From positions 496,001-560,000 of the forward strand of contig NZ_JAVHNP010000003.1 in the NCBI RefSeq assembly GCF_031769195.1: a stretch of DNA of 64,000 nt, written 5' to 3'. The notes beneath the pieces are model-generated. The model was given only the letters and a program-made list of their open reading frames with translations, did no database searches and was not told the DNA's origin. The position numbers were made by a program, and so were the translations under genes. Source of the DNA: Vreelandella sp031769195 (lineage in GTDB: Bacteria > Pseudomonadota > Gammaproteobacteria > Pseudomonadales > Halomonadaceae). Positions 50,944 to 59,651 of the stretch are shown here, in pieces; position 1 is the first letter of the stretch, and each line of letters begins with the position of its first letter.

Positions 50944-51924
50944 TTAGCCGCCGAACAGGTCGCTAAAACGCTGTTTGAGGGTGGCTTCTTGCTCAATCGC
51001 CTGCTCAATATCCACCGGCATGAGGTTGATTGTGCTCCGCTCAGGGAAGCCTTCAGGCGGTGTCACGTCCGGGTGAGCAGGCAGGTAACCCTGCTGGCTC
51101 ACCAGTGCTTGCCCCTGCTGAGAAAGCACGAAGTCCACAAATTTCTGAGCGGCGTCTAGGTTATTAGCCTCTTGCATGATGGCCACAGGCTCGGTGACGG
51201 CGCTCACACCCTCTTCAGGGAACACAAACGCCACGGGCGAGCCTTTAACGGCTTCGCGGATGGGCAGAAAATCCACCACGATGCCGTAGGGCTTGGTGCC
51301 TGCGGCCACCGCATTAAACACGCCGCCGTTACCGCCTTGTGCTTCCGTGCGGTTGGCCTGTAGTGCCTCGTAGTACTCAAGCCCTAACGTCGGTTGTTCA
51401 CCGATGGCTGCCATATGAATCAGCGCCGCGCCGGAATAGAGAGGGCTAGGCATAGTGACTAAGCCTTCATATTCCGGACCGGTCAGGTCTTCCCAGCGCT
51501 GGGGCTGCTGCTCGGATCCGGTGTTGTAAACGATACCGGTAGTGATGAGCTTAGTGCCGTAGAAATAGCCTTCCGGGTCGTAAAGCGCTGCGTCGTAGGC
51601 GGTGCGCTCGGGGCTGAGGTAGGGCTGCAAATGGCCCTCTTGTTTCAGCGAGGTCATGGTCATGCTGTCGGCAATCAGCAGCACGTCGGGGTTGCTGACA
51701 CCGGCAGCCAGCTCTGAACGCAAGCGAGTCATCAGGCGGGTGGTGCCATCGCGCACCCACTCCACTTCAATCTCCGGGTAGGCGGCTTGGAACGCATCGA
51801 CCGTTTGCTGCGCATCGCTATTGGGCTGGCTGGTGTAAAGCACCAGCTTGTCATCAGCGAGCAACGACGTGGAGAGGGCAATGCTTGCGAGAGTCACGGC
51901 GGAACACAACGAGCGCTTCAACAT
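50944..51924 (-). CDS. ABC transporter substrate-binding protein (FbpA/AfuA/phosphonate type)
   Basis: A 326-residue periplasmic binding protein. A signal peptide (MLKRSLCSAVTLASIALSTS) ends near ADDKLVLYTS. The mature protein follows the FbpA-type fold with SNPDVLLIADSMTMTSLKQE and MPSPLYSGAALIHMAAIGEQ. Members of this group bind ferric iron, 2-aminoethylphosphonate or sugar phosphates. The paired Tyr motif of iron binders is not obvious and the enzymes downstream act on phosphate esters, so a phosphorylated or phosphonate ligand is favoured; this is inference. GGAGG lies 8 bases before ATG 51924; a frame extension to 51957 is unsupported. Confidence 0.88.
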   Translation of the reverse strand: MLKRSLCSAVTLASIALSTSLLADDKLVLYTSQPNSDAQQTVDAFQAAYPEIEVEWVRDGTTRLMTRLRSELAAGVSNPDVLLIADSMTMTSLKQEGHLQPYLSPERTAYDAALYDPEGYFYGTKLITTGIVYNTGSEQQPQRWEDLTGPEYEGLVTMPSPLYSGAALIHMAAIGEQPTLGLEYYEALQANRTEAQGGNGGVFNAVAAGTKPYGIVVDFLPIREAVKGSPVAFVFPEEGVSAVTEPVAIMQEANNLDAAQKFVDFVLSQQGQALVSQQGYLPAHPDVTPPEGFPERSTINLMPVDIEQAIEQEATLKQRFSDLFGG

Positions 51925-51994
51925 CGGGAAAACCTCCAGTAGGTGAACAGCCACCACACTACTGTCATCGGCTTACAACATCGTGACACTAAGC

Positions 51995-52044
51995 TTTCGT
52001 TTGATAGCGGTTGGCTTTCGCTGGCGGGAAAGTTCTTTTCGTTT
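51995..52044. promoter_or_regulatory. Three phased TTTCG repeats, candidate DeoR-family operator
   Basis: TTTCGTTT at 51995-52002, TTTCGCT at 52016-52022 and TTTCGTTT at 52037-52044 lie on one strand with exactly 21 bp between starts, i.e. two helical turns. DeoR-family regulators such as AgaR bind repeated TTTCRTTT elements. The site lies between the divergent binding-protein and DeoR genes. Confidence 0.65.
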
Positions 52045-52080
52045 TGCCAGCAAGCACGATAAAGAGGAAGGTGAAGCAGT

Positions 52081-52839
52081 ATGAACGTGACAGAAAGGCG
52101 GCGTGCCGTGTTGGCCCGCGTGCGGGGAAAGGGGCGGCAAACGCTGGCGACGCTTGCCCATCACTTTGGCGTCTCCTTACAAACCCTGCGGGGGGATATT
52201 CGTGTGTTAGCCGAACAGGGGCTGATTTTACGCCGCCACGGTGAGGTGATGCCCTTTCCCGATCAAGAAAATGTGGGCTACGACCAGCGCCAAATCGTCA
52301 ATCAGGAAGGCAAACGGCATATTGCACGGCAGGCGGCGTCGTTGATTTCCAATCACCAGTCGCTCTTTTTGGGGACAGGGACGACGGTCGAGCAGTTAGC
52401 CGATGCGCTGCACGACAAGCAGGGCTTGCAGATCATGACCAATAATCTGCACGCCTTGATCAAATTATGCGCGCTGGAGTGTGAGCTGGTGGTGGCCGGA
52501 GGCCGCGTGCGTCGCCGTGATCAGGATGTGATTGGTGGCGACGCTTGGCGCTTTTTTCAGCGTTATCGAGTGGATATTGGCATTGTCTCTGTGGGCGGTA
52601 TGGATAGCCACGGCCAGCTCTACGACTACAACGACGACGAAGTAATGGCCCGCGAGGCGCTGCTGGCCCACGCGGCGTACCGAATTTTAGTGCTGGATAA
52701 GACCAAGTTCGACCTACCGCTGCGCTGCGCCGCCGGTTCGCTGGCAGACTATCACGCGGTAATTACCGACAGCCCGCTGCCCGACCGATTACGAAGCCCG
52801 TTAGCGGCCCAGGGGGTGCGTTTTATGAGCGGCAGTTAG
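52081..52839 (+). CDS. DeoR family transcriptional regulator
   Basis: A 252-residue regulator. The N-terminal helix-turn-helix is at about 5-57 (QTLATLAHHFGVSLQTLRGD, then IRVLAEQGLILRRHGE); the C-terminal DeoR sensor domain at about 75-235 has FLGTGTTVEQLADAL, MTNNLHAL and VDIGIVSVGGMDS, a fold that usually binds sugar phosphates. GGAAGG precedes ATG. It is divergent from the importer operon and the phased TTTCG repeats lie between them, so it is the likely regulator. The stop overlaps the convergent YrhK-like gene by 4 bp. Confidence 0.9.
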   Translation: MNVTERRRAVLARVRGKGRQTLATLAHHFGVSLQTLRGDIRVLAEQGLILRRHGEVMPFPDQENVGYDQRQIVNQEGKRHIARQAASLISNHQSLFLGTGTTVEQLADALHDKQGLQIMTNNLHALIKLCALECELVVAGGRVRRRDQDVIGGDAWRFFQRYRVDIGIVSVGGMDSHGQLYDYNDDEVMAREALLAHAAYRILVLDKTKFDLPLRCAAGSLADYHAVITDSPLPDRLRSPLAAQGVRFMSGS

Positions 52840-53120
52840 GCATCGTGCTGCTCATCGGGTAGGCGTTTGAAATAGATGTAGCGGTGCAGGCGAATAGCCG
52901 GTCGCATCAATAGCTGCAGGCTGCCAATCACAAATAGCCAGACTCCAATGGTTTTCACTGTGCCATCAAAAAAGAAGCACGCACTGCCAATCACGAACCA
53001 CAGCCCCAGCATGAAGTCATTAAGAATGCTGAGCACTTCGTAACGGCGGTGAATCACCAGCTCTTCATGTCCCATTGTGAAGGTCAGGTCGTTCGTGTGC
53101 TCGGCAGTCGGGCGGGCCAT
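52836..53120 (-). CDS. YrhK-domain small membrane protein
   Basis: A 94-residue protein with two hydrophobic helices (about 33-52 and 57-75: FMLGLWFVIGSACFFFDG; IGVWLFVIGSLQLLMRPAI) and a conserved RPAIRLHRYI end, matching the YrhK domain family, whose role is unknown. The N-terminal part (GHEELVIHRRYEVLSILND) is a conserved cytoplasmic segment. It overlaps DeoR by 4 bp on the opposite strand. Confidence 0.82.
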   Translation of the reverse strand: MARPTAEHTNDLTFTMGHEELVIHRRYEVLSILNDFMLGLWFVIGSACFFFDGTVKTIGVWLFVIGSLQLLMRPAIRLHRYIYFKRLPDEQHDA

Positions 53121-53318
53121 ATCAGCTCCTTTGTGAACAAATGCAAATTATGGTTACTATTTTGAAATGGTCTTGCTAGAAGGTTGTAACTGCCCAACAA
53201 AGTAGATTAACTAAAGCAGCAGAGCGAGCCTTGGCGCTTGTTTCACGATTAACGTGCTTATTAAATCACGTTGCCTTCGCCGCTTGGTTAAGAGGCGCTG
53301 TTACTCCGTGAGGTGCGA

Positions 53319-54554
53319 ATGACCAGTGACTCCTTATCCAGCACCATTGAGCATGAATTAACCCACCCTAGATGGCATCTGCGTTTTTCGAACGCGTTAG
53401 AAACGCGCTTTGAAGCCGATATCAAGCCCCAGCGTAATCGCAGCATGGTGATGGCAGGTCTAATCGCTGCGCTGATTTACAGCCTATTTCTTATTAATGA
53501 TTACAGTTTTCGGCCTGATGAGTTTTGGTTCTCTGCATTTATCAGAGGATTGGTGGTTGTTCCGTTTGGGCTACCGATTTTATGGGCCATTTATAAAGGG
53601 ATGTCGGGGAGTAAGCGCGAGTCGCTCATGGCGAGTACTGTGGTGGTCGCTATGGTGGCTTCTTGTTTGATTTTTATCTCATCGCAGTCGCCTTACTCTT
53701 ATTTGGATATTTTTTCCTTCGGGCTGATTTTGGTCGTGGGTAACGTTCTCTATTCGCTGCGCTTTTCATATGCATTGGCATCCTCGCTGATCAGCATCGT
53801 CATTATGGTGTGTTTCGTGGTGAGCTATGACCCCATGCCAGATGAGGCGAAACGGCTGGCGATTTTTACCCTGTGTGCCAAAGCGGTCTTTACGCTGGTG
53901 GCCAATTACCGTTTGGAAGCCAGCGAGCGCAAATCCTACCTGTTGCTGCTGCGAGAAACTCACCGGGCTGGCCATGCGCTGCGCAGTAACGCCGAGCTTT
54001 CCAAGCTGTCGTTGACCGACCCCCTTACCGAATTAGCTAATCGCCGACAGTTCGACGCGCTGTTTAATCATTACTGGCAGCAAGCCGTTGAAAACCGGGC
54101 CACCATGGGGTTGATGGTCATCGATATTGACTGTTTCAAAGCCTATAACGACTACTACGGCCATTTGCAGGGGGACCACTGCTTAAAGCAGGTCGCCAGC
54201 ACGTTACAAGCCCATGCTGGCAACGCTTGTGTGGTGGCGCGTTTTGGCGGTGAAGAGTTTGTGGTGCTGAGTATGGGGCAGACGCATCAGGCCGTGTTGG
54301 CGCAGGCTGAGCAGTTGCGGCTCGGAGTGGAAGCCCTTCAACTGCCGCATCATGGCCAAGTAGAGCATGCCTGCGTTACCGTGAGTGTGGGCGGGGCCGT
54401 GCTTGAACCGATTGTTGGCGTGAACGCCGCCCAGCTCTTTCGAGCAGCGGATCAGGCGCTTTACGATGCCAAGCGCCAGGGGCGTAACCGCGTGGTGATG
54501 ATTAACTCGATGGACGAGCTGAGCGGTGATGGCTTAGGTATATCAATACAATAG
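53319..54554 (+). CDS. Membrane-bound diguanylate cyclase
   Basis: A 411-residue protein with a six-helix membrane sensor (about 40-195) and a C-terminal GGDEF domain (about 230-395). The signature GGEEF is intact in VVARFGGEEFVVLS and the substrate Asp/Asn region DIDCFKAYNDYYGHLQGD is present. The RxxD product-inhibition site is missing (the bases code for ACVV in its place), so feedback may be weak or absent. ATG 53319 follows GAGG by 5 bases; a GTG at 53313 is in frame. The 3' end overlaps the convergent DUF606 gene by 53 bp. Confidence 0.9.
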   Translation: MTSDSLSSTIEHELTHPRWHLRFSNALETRFEADIKPQRNRSMVMAGLIAALIYSLFLINDYSFRPDEFWFSAFIRGLVVVPFGLPILWAIYKGMSGSKRESLMASTVVVAMVASCLIFISSQSPYSYLDIFSFGLILVVGNVLYSLRFSYALASSLISIVIMVCFVVSYDPMPDEAKRLAIFTLCAKAVFTLVANYRLEASERKSYLLLLRETHRAGHALRSNAELSKLSLTDPLTELANRRQFDALFNHYWQQAVENRATMGLMVIDIDCFKAYNDYYGHLQGDHCLKQVASTLQAHAGNACVVARFGGEEFVVLSMGQTHQAVLAQAEQLRLGVEALQLPHHGQVEHACVTVSVGGAVLEPIVGVNAAQLFRAADQALYDAKRQGRNRVVMINSMDELSGDGLGISIQ

Positions 54555-54966
54555 CCAAGAGTAGCAGCGCCATGGCCAGGTAGCGTGAACCATCCAACGC
54601 GCGTTCAGCGTTGTTCAGCCAGCCAAAGTGATCAATCAACAGGCTCATTAACAGTTGGCCTGAAATCACCGCGACGGTGGCCGCAGCAGTGCCGACACGG
54701 GGCACCGCAAACACAATGGCGAGCATATACACCACGCCAAACAGCGCGCCGGTGAGTTGCCACTTAGGCACGCTAAACAGCGTCGCTTCCTGGGGCGGTT
54801 CAAAAAAGAACATCAGTAAAAAAGTCAGGACAGCGCCCACGGCAAACGTCAGCCAAGCGCTTTCCAGCACGCCAGTGTGGGCACCTAAACGGCCATTAAT
54901 CGACGATTGAGCGGCCAAGACCGCACCCCCGGCCAGCAGTAGAGCGAATACGATGGGTAATAGCAT
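54502..54966 (-). CDS. DUF606/YdcZ-like DMT membrane protein (A)
   Basis: A 154-residue membrane protein with five helices, a half-size drug/metabolite transporter of the DUF606 type (AAQSSINGRLGAHTGVLESA, LFGVVYMLAIVFAVPRVGTA and LIDHFGW motifs). It overlaps the cyclase gene 3' end by 53 bp on the opposite strand. It is the second of two tandem DUF606 genes; such short proteins probably pair. Substrate unknown. Confidence 0.85.
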   Translation of the reverse strand: MLLPIVFALLLAGGAVLAAQSSINGRLGAHTGVLESAWLTFAVGAVLTFLLMFFFEPPQEATLFSVPKWQLTGALFGVVYMLAIVFAVPRVGTAAATVAVISGQLLMSLLIDHFGWLNNAERALDGSRYLAMALLLLAIVLIYLSHHRSARPSS

Positions 54967-54999
54967 GGTGTGTCTCCTGTTACATCAACCGAAGGGCTG

Positions 55000-55428
55000 T
55001 TACATCAACCAAAGTGCGGCAAGAATCATGGCCAGGGCCGCTAATCGATAACCATCCACTTTGCGTCGTTCGCTGCCGAGCCAGCCAAAATGATCAATGG
55101 CTAAGCTGGCGGCGACTTGGCCGCACAGAATGCCCACCATGGTCATACCGACGCCCACCAACGGGGTGGCTAACGTTAAAACAATGACGTAAATCGGCCC
55201 TAGTACACCGCCGGTTAATAACCAGCGCGGTTGTTTAAACAGGGCGCCCAATTTGCGCGTAGGTGAAAACAGTAAGGCGAGCGAGAGCAGCAGCGCCCCC
55301 ACCATAAAAATAGACAGCGTGGCGGAAAGGTGTCCTACCTGCTCGCCCAGCGGCCCCAATAGCCCCGCTTCAACGGATAGCCCCATACCTGCGATCAGTA
55401 CGCCCAGCAGAATCAATGCGTGTTGCAT
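55000..55428 (-). CDS. DUF606/YdcZ-like DMT membrane protein (B)
   Basis: A 142-residue membrane protein with five helices and the same LAIDHFGW and VLGPIYVIVLTLATPLVGVG motifs as its neighbour. GGGAG lies 7 bases before ATG 55428; the frame continues to 55446. It starts 34 bp before its paralogue's start and may form a heterodimer with it. The adjacent divergent LysR gene (88 bp away) is a likely regulator. Confidence 0.85.
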   Translation of the reverse strand: MQHALILLGVLIAGMGLSVEAGLLGPLGEQVGHLSATLSIFMVGALLLSLALLFSPTRKLGALFKQPRWLLTGGVLGPIYVIVLTLATPLVGVGMTMVGILCGQVAASLAIDHFGWLGSERRKVDGYRLAALAMILAALWLM

Positions 55429-55516
55429 GTGTCGCTCCCTTCTCATGAAGAGGCAGCACTCTAATGAGGAAGCCTTATTGCTACAATGCGTTAAAAGAGC
55501 AAAGGACTATTGCATT

Positions 55517-56449
55517 TTGGACAACTCGGTTCGACTTCTAGCGCTGCGACTTTTTGTACGCGTGGCCGCCAGCGGCAGCTTTTCGGAAGCCGCCCGCTAC
55601 TACGCACTGCCTCCCTCTTCAGCATCGCGGCATATTGCGGGCTTGGAGCAGGCGTTGGGCCAGCGTTTGCTGTATCGCCATACGCGGGCGGTGAAACTCA
55701 CCGAAGCGGGCGAGCGCTATTTTCACGAAGTGCGCGATGCGTTGGCGCGATTGGAACTCGCCACTGAGCAGGTGATGGGCGGCGCGCAGCATCCTCAAGG
55801 CGTGCTGCGTATCAATGCGCCGGTGGCATTTGGGCGTCGTCATATCGCGCCGCATTTAGCTCGCTTTCAGCAGCAGTATCCGGATATTCAGGTGGACTTA
55901 ACGCTGGAGGATCGCTTTATTGATCCGGTGCAGGAAGGGGCGGATGTGGTGATTCGGGTAGGCGCGCTGGCGGATTCGAGCTTGGTGGCACGTGGCATTG
56001 CCCGGCAGCGTTTTATCGTCTGCGCTGCGCCGGGTTACCTTGCCAGGGAGGGCACGCCTGCCACCCCGGAGGCGCTCAACCAGCATAACTGCCTGCTCTA
56101 TAAGGGCAGTAAAGGAACACAGCTATGGTATTTCCGGGACCCGCATACACCACGTGCAACGCGTTATGCGCTGTCAGGGAATTTGATCTCCAATAATGCC
56201 GAAAGCCTAGTGGAAGCGGCGATTGCGGGGCAGGGCGTGGTGATGTTTCCTTCATGGCTACTGTTCGAGCCGCTGCGTCAGCAAACGCTGGTGCCGTTAC
56301 TTTCCCAGTGGGAAGCCTCCGACGATGGCTATTTAGATAACATTTATGCGATTTATCCAGAAAACCGCCTGCGCTCGTCGAAGGTGTCGATGTTTATGAC
56401 GTATCTAGAGAAGACGATTGGTGACCTTCCCTACTGGGATGTGGCCTGA
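55517..56449 (+). CDS. LysR family transcriptional regulator
   Basis: A 310-residue LysR-type regulator. The DNA-binding domain is at about 6-65 (LRLFVRVAASGSFSEAARYY, then ALPPSSASRHIAGLEQALGQ) and the effector domain from about 90, with the AAGYL-like CAAPGYLAREGTPATPEAL typical of the CrgA/PecT branch. The best start is a TTG at 55517, with AAAGGA upstream; the frame is open further back to 55253 but those residues lie over the divergent membrane gene. The divergent DUF606 pair is its likely target. Confidence 0.85.
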   Translation: MDNSVRLLALRLFVRVAASGSFSEAARYYALPPSSASRHIAGLEQALGQRLLYRHTRAVKLTEAGERYFHEVRDALARLELATEQVMGGAQHPQGVLRINAPVAFGRRHIAPHLARFQQQYPDIQVDLTLEDRFIDPVQEGADVVIRVGALADSSLVARGIARQRFIVCAAPGYLAREGTPATPEALNQHNCLLYKGSKGTQLWYFRDPHTPRATRYALSGNLISNNAESLVEAAIAGQGVVMFPSWLLFEPLRQQTLVPLLSQWEASDDGYLDNIYAIYPENRLRSSKVSMFMTYLEKTIGDLPYWDVA

Positions 56450-56455
56450 TGCAGA

Positions 56456-56487
56456 CAGCAGCGGGTGGCCTTTGCCACCCGCTGCTG
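56456..56487. terminator. Long hairpin between convergent LysR and receptor genes
   Basis: CAGCAGCGGGTGGC (56456-56469) and GCCACCCGCTGCTG (56474-56487) make a perfect 14-bp stem with a 4-nt loop in the 42-bp gap between the two stops. No U-run follows in either direction, so it may rely on stem strength alone or on Rho. Confidence 0.6.
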
Positions 56488-56491
56488 AGCG

Positions 56492-58171
56492 CTACACCGC
56501 TTTCGCTTTGGGAAAGGAGCGAGCTTTTTCCGCCACAGGCAACTGGTAAACGTTGTTAGCAGGGCGAGGAAGCGCCGGGGCGGGTACTAGGGTATTGGTG
56601 ACCGGCATAAACGCGTGGGCGCTATGGGCTAGGTGGTTGACCTCGCGCGAGAGCACGTCGACGGCGTTCAGGTACGCGTCCATGCTGGCTGCGCTCTCTT
56701 GGGTGCCTCGGTCGATCTGTGAAATGGCCTGACTGATCTGCGCAATGCCCTCGCTCTGCTCCCGAGCAGCCGCACGGATCTCCTCCATCAGGTCGTTCAC
56801 ATTGTGGCTGGCCTGGCGAATGCGCCCCATGGCATCACCCGCTGAACCCGCTTTATGCTGCCCGGCTTCAATACGCTGGCGAGCGGTCTCAATGAGCGTT
56901 TGTACCTGATGGGCGGCCTCCGCAGATTGACGTGCCAAGCGGCGAACCTCTTCGGCGACCACCGCAAAGCCTCGGCCATGCTCGCCCGCCCGAGCGGCTT
57001 CCACCGACGCATTCAGCGCCAAGATATTGGTTTGAAAGGCAATGTTATCGATTGTTTTAACGATGCCCGCCATGTCTTGAGACGTGGCCGTGATGCCCTC
57101 CATCGCTTCGGCCAGCTCACGCATGATGGCTACTGCGTTATCCACTTCGCTGACGTTACCAACAGAGGCTTGGCTGGCGAGCTGGGCGTTGTCTGAACTT
57201 TGGCGGACGGTTGAAGCAATTTGCTCAGCGCTGGCAGCGGTTTGCTGCACGGCGGACGCCTGCTGGTCCACGCGTTGGCCCATGGCTTGATTATGATGAG
57301 ACAGCTCTTCCACCGACGGCATCACTTGCGTAATCCGCTGGTCCAGGTCGCCAATCAGCGCGTCCAGCGAGCGGCGCATAAAGTTCATGGTCGCTAGCGT
57401 GTTATCCATGGCAGCATTACCCACCTTGGGCACCTGCGCATTTAAGTCGCCGGCCGCGATTTGCAGTGCGAAGTCGTTGGCTTTGTGTAGGAAACGACGC
57501 AGCCGGCGCGCCTGACGCCACTGGTAGGCGCTCAGCAGTAAACCTGCAGCCAGCATCATCGCGAGCAGCGGCGTTAACACGCTAGTGCTCACTTGGCTGC
57601 CGAGCCACCCAGCGCTGGCCAGCATCAGCAAGCCGATGGTTGCCAAGGTGAACAGCACTCCGGATACGTTGGCCAGCCGAGGTGCCCACCATGAGGCGCT
57701 AACCAGCCGTCTTAACGGGTTACGGGCCATGACTTCGCCATGCTTGACCGTAAAGCGCCCCTGGCTTTCACGAATGTCGCGGTAGATATGCTCAGCGTTC
57801 TCGACTTCTGCCTGGGAGGGTTTCACACGGATCGACACAAACCCCGTGACTTGGTTATTTTCCCGAATGGGCACCACATTCGCGCGCACCCAGTAGTGGT
57901 CGCCGTTTTTACGCCGGTTTTTGACCAACCCGCTCCAGTATTGGCCCGCTTTTAAATCGCTCCACATATCGGCAAATACGGGCGCGGGCATATCAGGATG
58001 ACGCACCATGTTATGGGGCGACCCCACTAACTCTTCATACTCAAAGCCACTGATTTCGACAAAGCGATGGTTGGCGTAGGCGATGTAACTGCTGTTATCG
58101 GTTTTAGAAATCAGCACATCATCTTCGCGCAGCGGGTGTTCCACCTGGGTCACGGGGCCGTTGTTTTTCAT
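56492..58171 (-). CDS. PAS-containing methyl-accepting chemotaxis receptor (Aer-like)
   Basis: A 559-residue receptor. PAS domain at about 15-130 (ISKTDNSSYIAYANHRFVEI; YEELVGSPHNMVRHPDMPA), a short linker, two hydrophobic helices at about 173-220, HAMP-like stretch, then the signalling domain with NILALNASVEAARAGEHGRG at about residue 395, the standard hairpin tip. This is the Aer layout, so an intracellular redox or ligand signal via FAD or haem is possible. ATG 58171 is the best start; a frame extension to 58222 adds residues without a ribosome site. It is convergent with the LysR gene and far from che genes. Confidence 0.9.
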   Translation of the reverse strand: MKNNGPVTQVEHPLREDDVLISKTDNSSYIAYANHRFVEISGFEYEELVGSPHNMVRHPDMPAPVFADMWSDLKAGQYWSGLVKNRRKNGDHYWVRANVVPIRENNQVTGFVSIRVKPSQAEVENAEHIYRDIRESQGRFTVKHGEVMARNPLRRLVSASWWAPRLANVSGVLFTLATIGLLMLASAGWLGSQVSTSVLTPLLAMMLAAGLLLSAYQWRQARRLRRFLHKANDFALQIAAGDLNAQVPKVGNAAMDNTLATMNFMRRSLDALIGDLDQRITQVMPSVEELSHHNQAMGQRVDQQASAVQQTAASAEQIASTVRQSSDNAQLASQASVGNVSEVDNAVAIMRELAEAMEGITATSQDMAGIVKTIDNIAFQTNILALNASVEAARAGEHGRGFAVVAEEVRRLARQSAEAAHQVQTLIETARQRIEAGQHKAGSAGDAMGRIRQASHNVNDLMEEIRAAAREQSEGIAQISQAISQIDRGTQESAASMDAYLNAVDVLSREVNHLAHSAHAFMPVTNTLVPAPALPRPANNVYQLPVAEKARSFPKAKAV

Positions 58172-58356
58172 GATGGAGTACCTGATTGGGTTAGTCAGGT
58201 ATTCACTATAAAACTGATACAAAACTTATCTATATGCGTGACATTGTTTAACATTTTTGCCTGGGTAGCGATAAGAGAGCGCCTTGCGGAGCGCCGGATT
58301 TGACAACCGATAGGCGGTGTGAAAAAACACAATCCATTTTGCGCGAGGAACCAATA

Positions 58357-59619
58357 GTGGCAGACGAACAAGCATACCAAGCGTTAACGGTAGCGACCTT
58401 AGCCCAGCGGCTAGGCGGAGTAGACGCGGTCGCTCGCCGTGTAGGCGGCAACCCGGCCGAGTGGCAGGTGCGTGAAGTTGGCGATGGCAACCTTAATCTG
58501 GTGTTTATCGTGACGGGCCGTCTTGGCAGCGTGGTAGTGAAGCAGGCGCTGCCCTATGTGCGGATGGTGGGCGAAAGCTGGCCGCTGCCGCTCTATCGCG
58601 CTCACTTTGAGTATTACGCCCTGGTGCGACAGGCCTCGCGGGCACCGGGCGTGGCCCCTGAGGTGTTTTACTTCGATAAGCCCCAAGCGCTGATCGTCAT
58701 GGAGTACCTGCACCCCCATGTGATTTTGCGGCGTAAACTGATCAGCGGTGAGCGGGTGGCTAAGCTTGGCGCGACACTGGGGGAATTCTGCGCGCGCACC
58801 GCGTTTCGTGGCTCAGAGCTATCCATGGCAAGCCCCGAGAAAAAAGCCGACGTTGGGCTGTTTTCTGGGAATGTGGCGATCCCTGCGATCACCGAATCCC
58901 TGGTGTTTACCGCCCCCTACTACGGCGCTGAGATGAACCACCATACGCCGGAGCTATCGCCGGTGGTGGATGAGCTGCGCCGCAATGCGCGCCTGAAAGC
59001 CAAGGTGCAGCGGCTGCTGATGAAGTTCACCGCTAACACGGAAACCATGCTGCACGGCGATTTGCACTCTGGTTCTATCATGGCCACCGACACCAGTGTG
59101 CGCGTGATCGACCCCGAGTTTTCCCAGTATGGCCCCATGGCATTTGACCTGGGCATGGCGGTAGCCAACTTCTTCATGGCCTACTTTAGCCAGCCCGCTC
59201 ACCGTTCGGCAGCTGAGCTAGAAGCCTACCAAACGTGGATTTTAGAGGTGATCACGGCGTGCTTTACCCGCTTCGATGAGGAGTTTCGTCATCTCTGGCA
59301 AACCGAGCGCACCGGCATCCTATTCCCTAAAGCGCTGTTCGAAGACCAGGGCAACAGCGCCGACGACGCCTGCGACGCGCTGCTGGAAGAGATCCGTGAA
59401 GACGCGCTGGCCTACTGCGGCATCGAAATGCACCGCCGCGTGCTCTCGCTTGCTCACAACGCTGACTTTGAAGAGATCGAAGACACCGCCTTACGCGCTC
59501 AGCTTGAAGCACGCAACGTACTGATGGGCCAAACGCTGATCATGGAGTCAGACGCCTACTGTGACCTCAACGCGTTGGTAGCGTTGGCCGAGGCATACAA
59601 TCAGAAAGTAGTGTTATAA
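58357..59619 (+). CDS. mtnK: Methylthioribose kinase
   Basis: Phosphorylates 5-methylthioribose at C1 in methionine salvage. The 420-residue protein has the kinase fold with VGDGNLNLVFIV (about 42-53), catalytic LHGDLHSGSIM near 245 and the metal motif VIDPEFSQYGPMAFDLGMA near 262. The start is GTG 58357, with GAGGAA seven bases upstream; a longer frame to 58300 begins with TTG and has no ribosome site. It is separated from the other salvage genes by a structured intergenic element. Confidence 0.93.
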   Translation: MADEQAYQALTVATLAQRLGGVDAVARRVGGNPAEWQVREVGDGNLNLVFIVTGRLGSVVVKQALPYVRMVGESWPLPLYRAHFEYYALVRQASRAPGVAPEVFYFDKPQALIVMEYLHPHVILRRKLISGERVAKLGATLGEFCARTAFRGSELSMASPEKKADVGLFSGNVAIPAITESLVFTAPYYGAEMNHHTPELSPVVDELRRNARLKAKVQRLLMKFTANTETMLHGDLHSGSIMATDTSVRVIDPEFSQYGPMAFDLGMAVANFFMAYFSQPAHRSAAELEAYQTWILEVITACFTRFDEEFRHLWQTERTGILFPKALFEDQGNSADDACDALLEEIREDALAYCGIEMHRRVLSLAHNADFEEIEDTALRAQLEARNVLMGQTLIMESDAYCDLNALVALAEAYNQKVVL

Positions 59620-59651
59620 GCGCGTCACTCTTTGGCCCAGAGGCTCCTTCG

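Noticed and set aside
58300..58333. TTGACA at 58300 as the -35 box of an mtnK promoter
   Set aside because: No acceptable -10 box at 16-18 bp; only A-runs follow. It is also the first codon of the longer frame, so the match may be chance.
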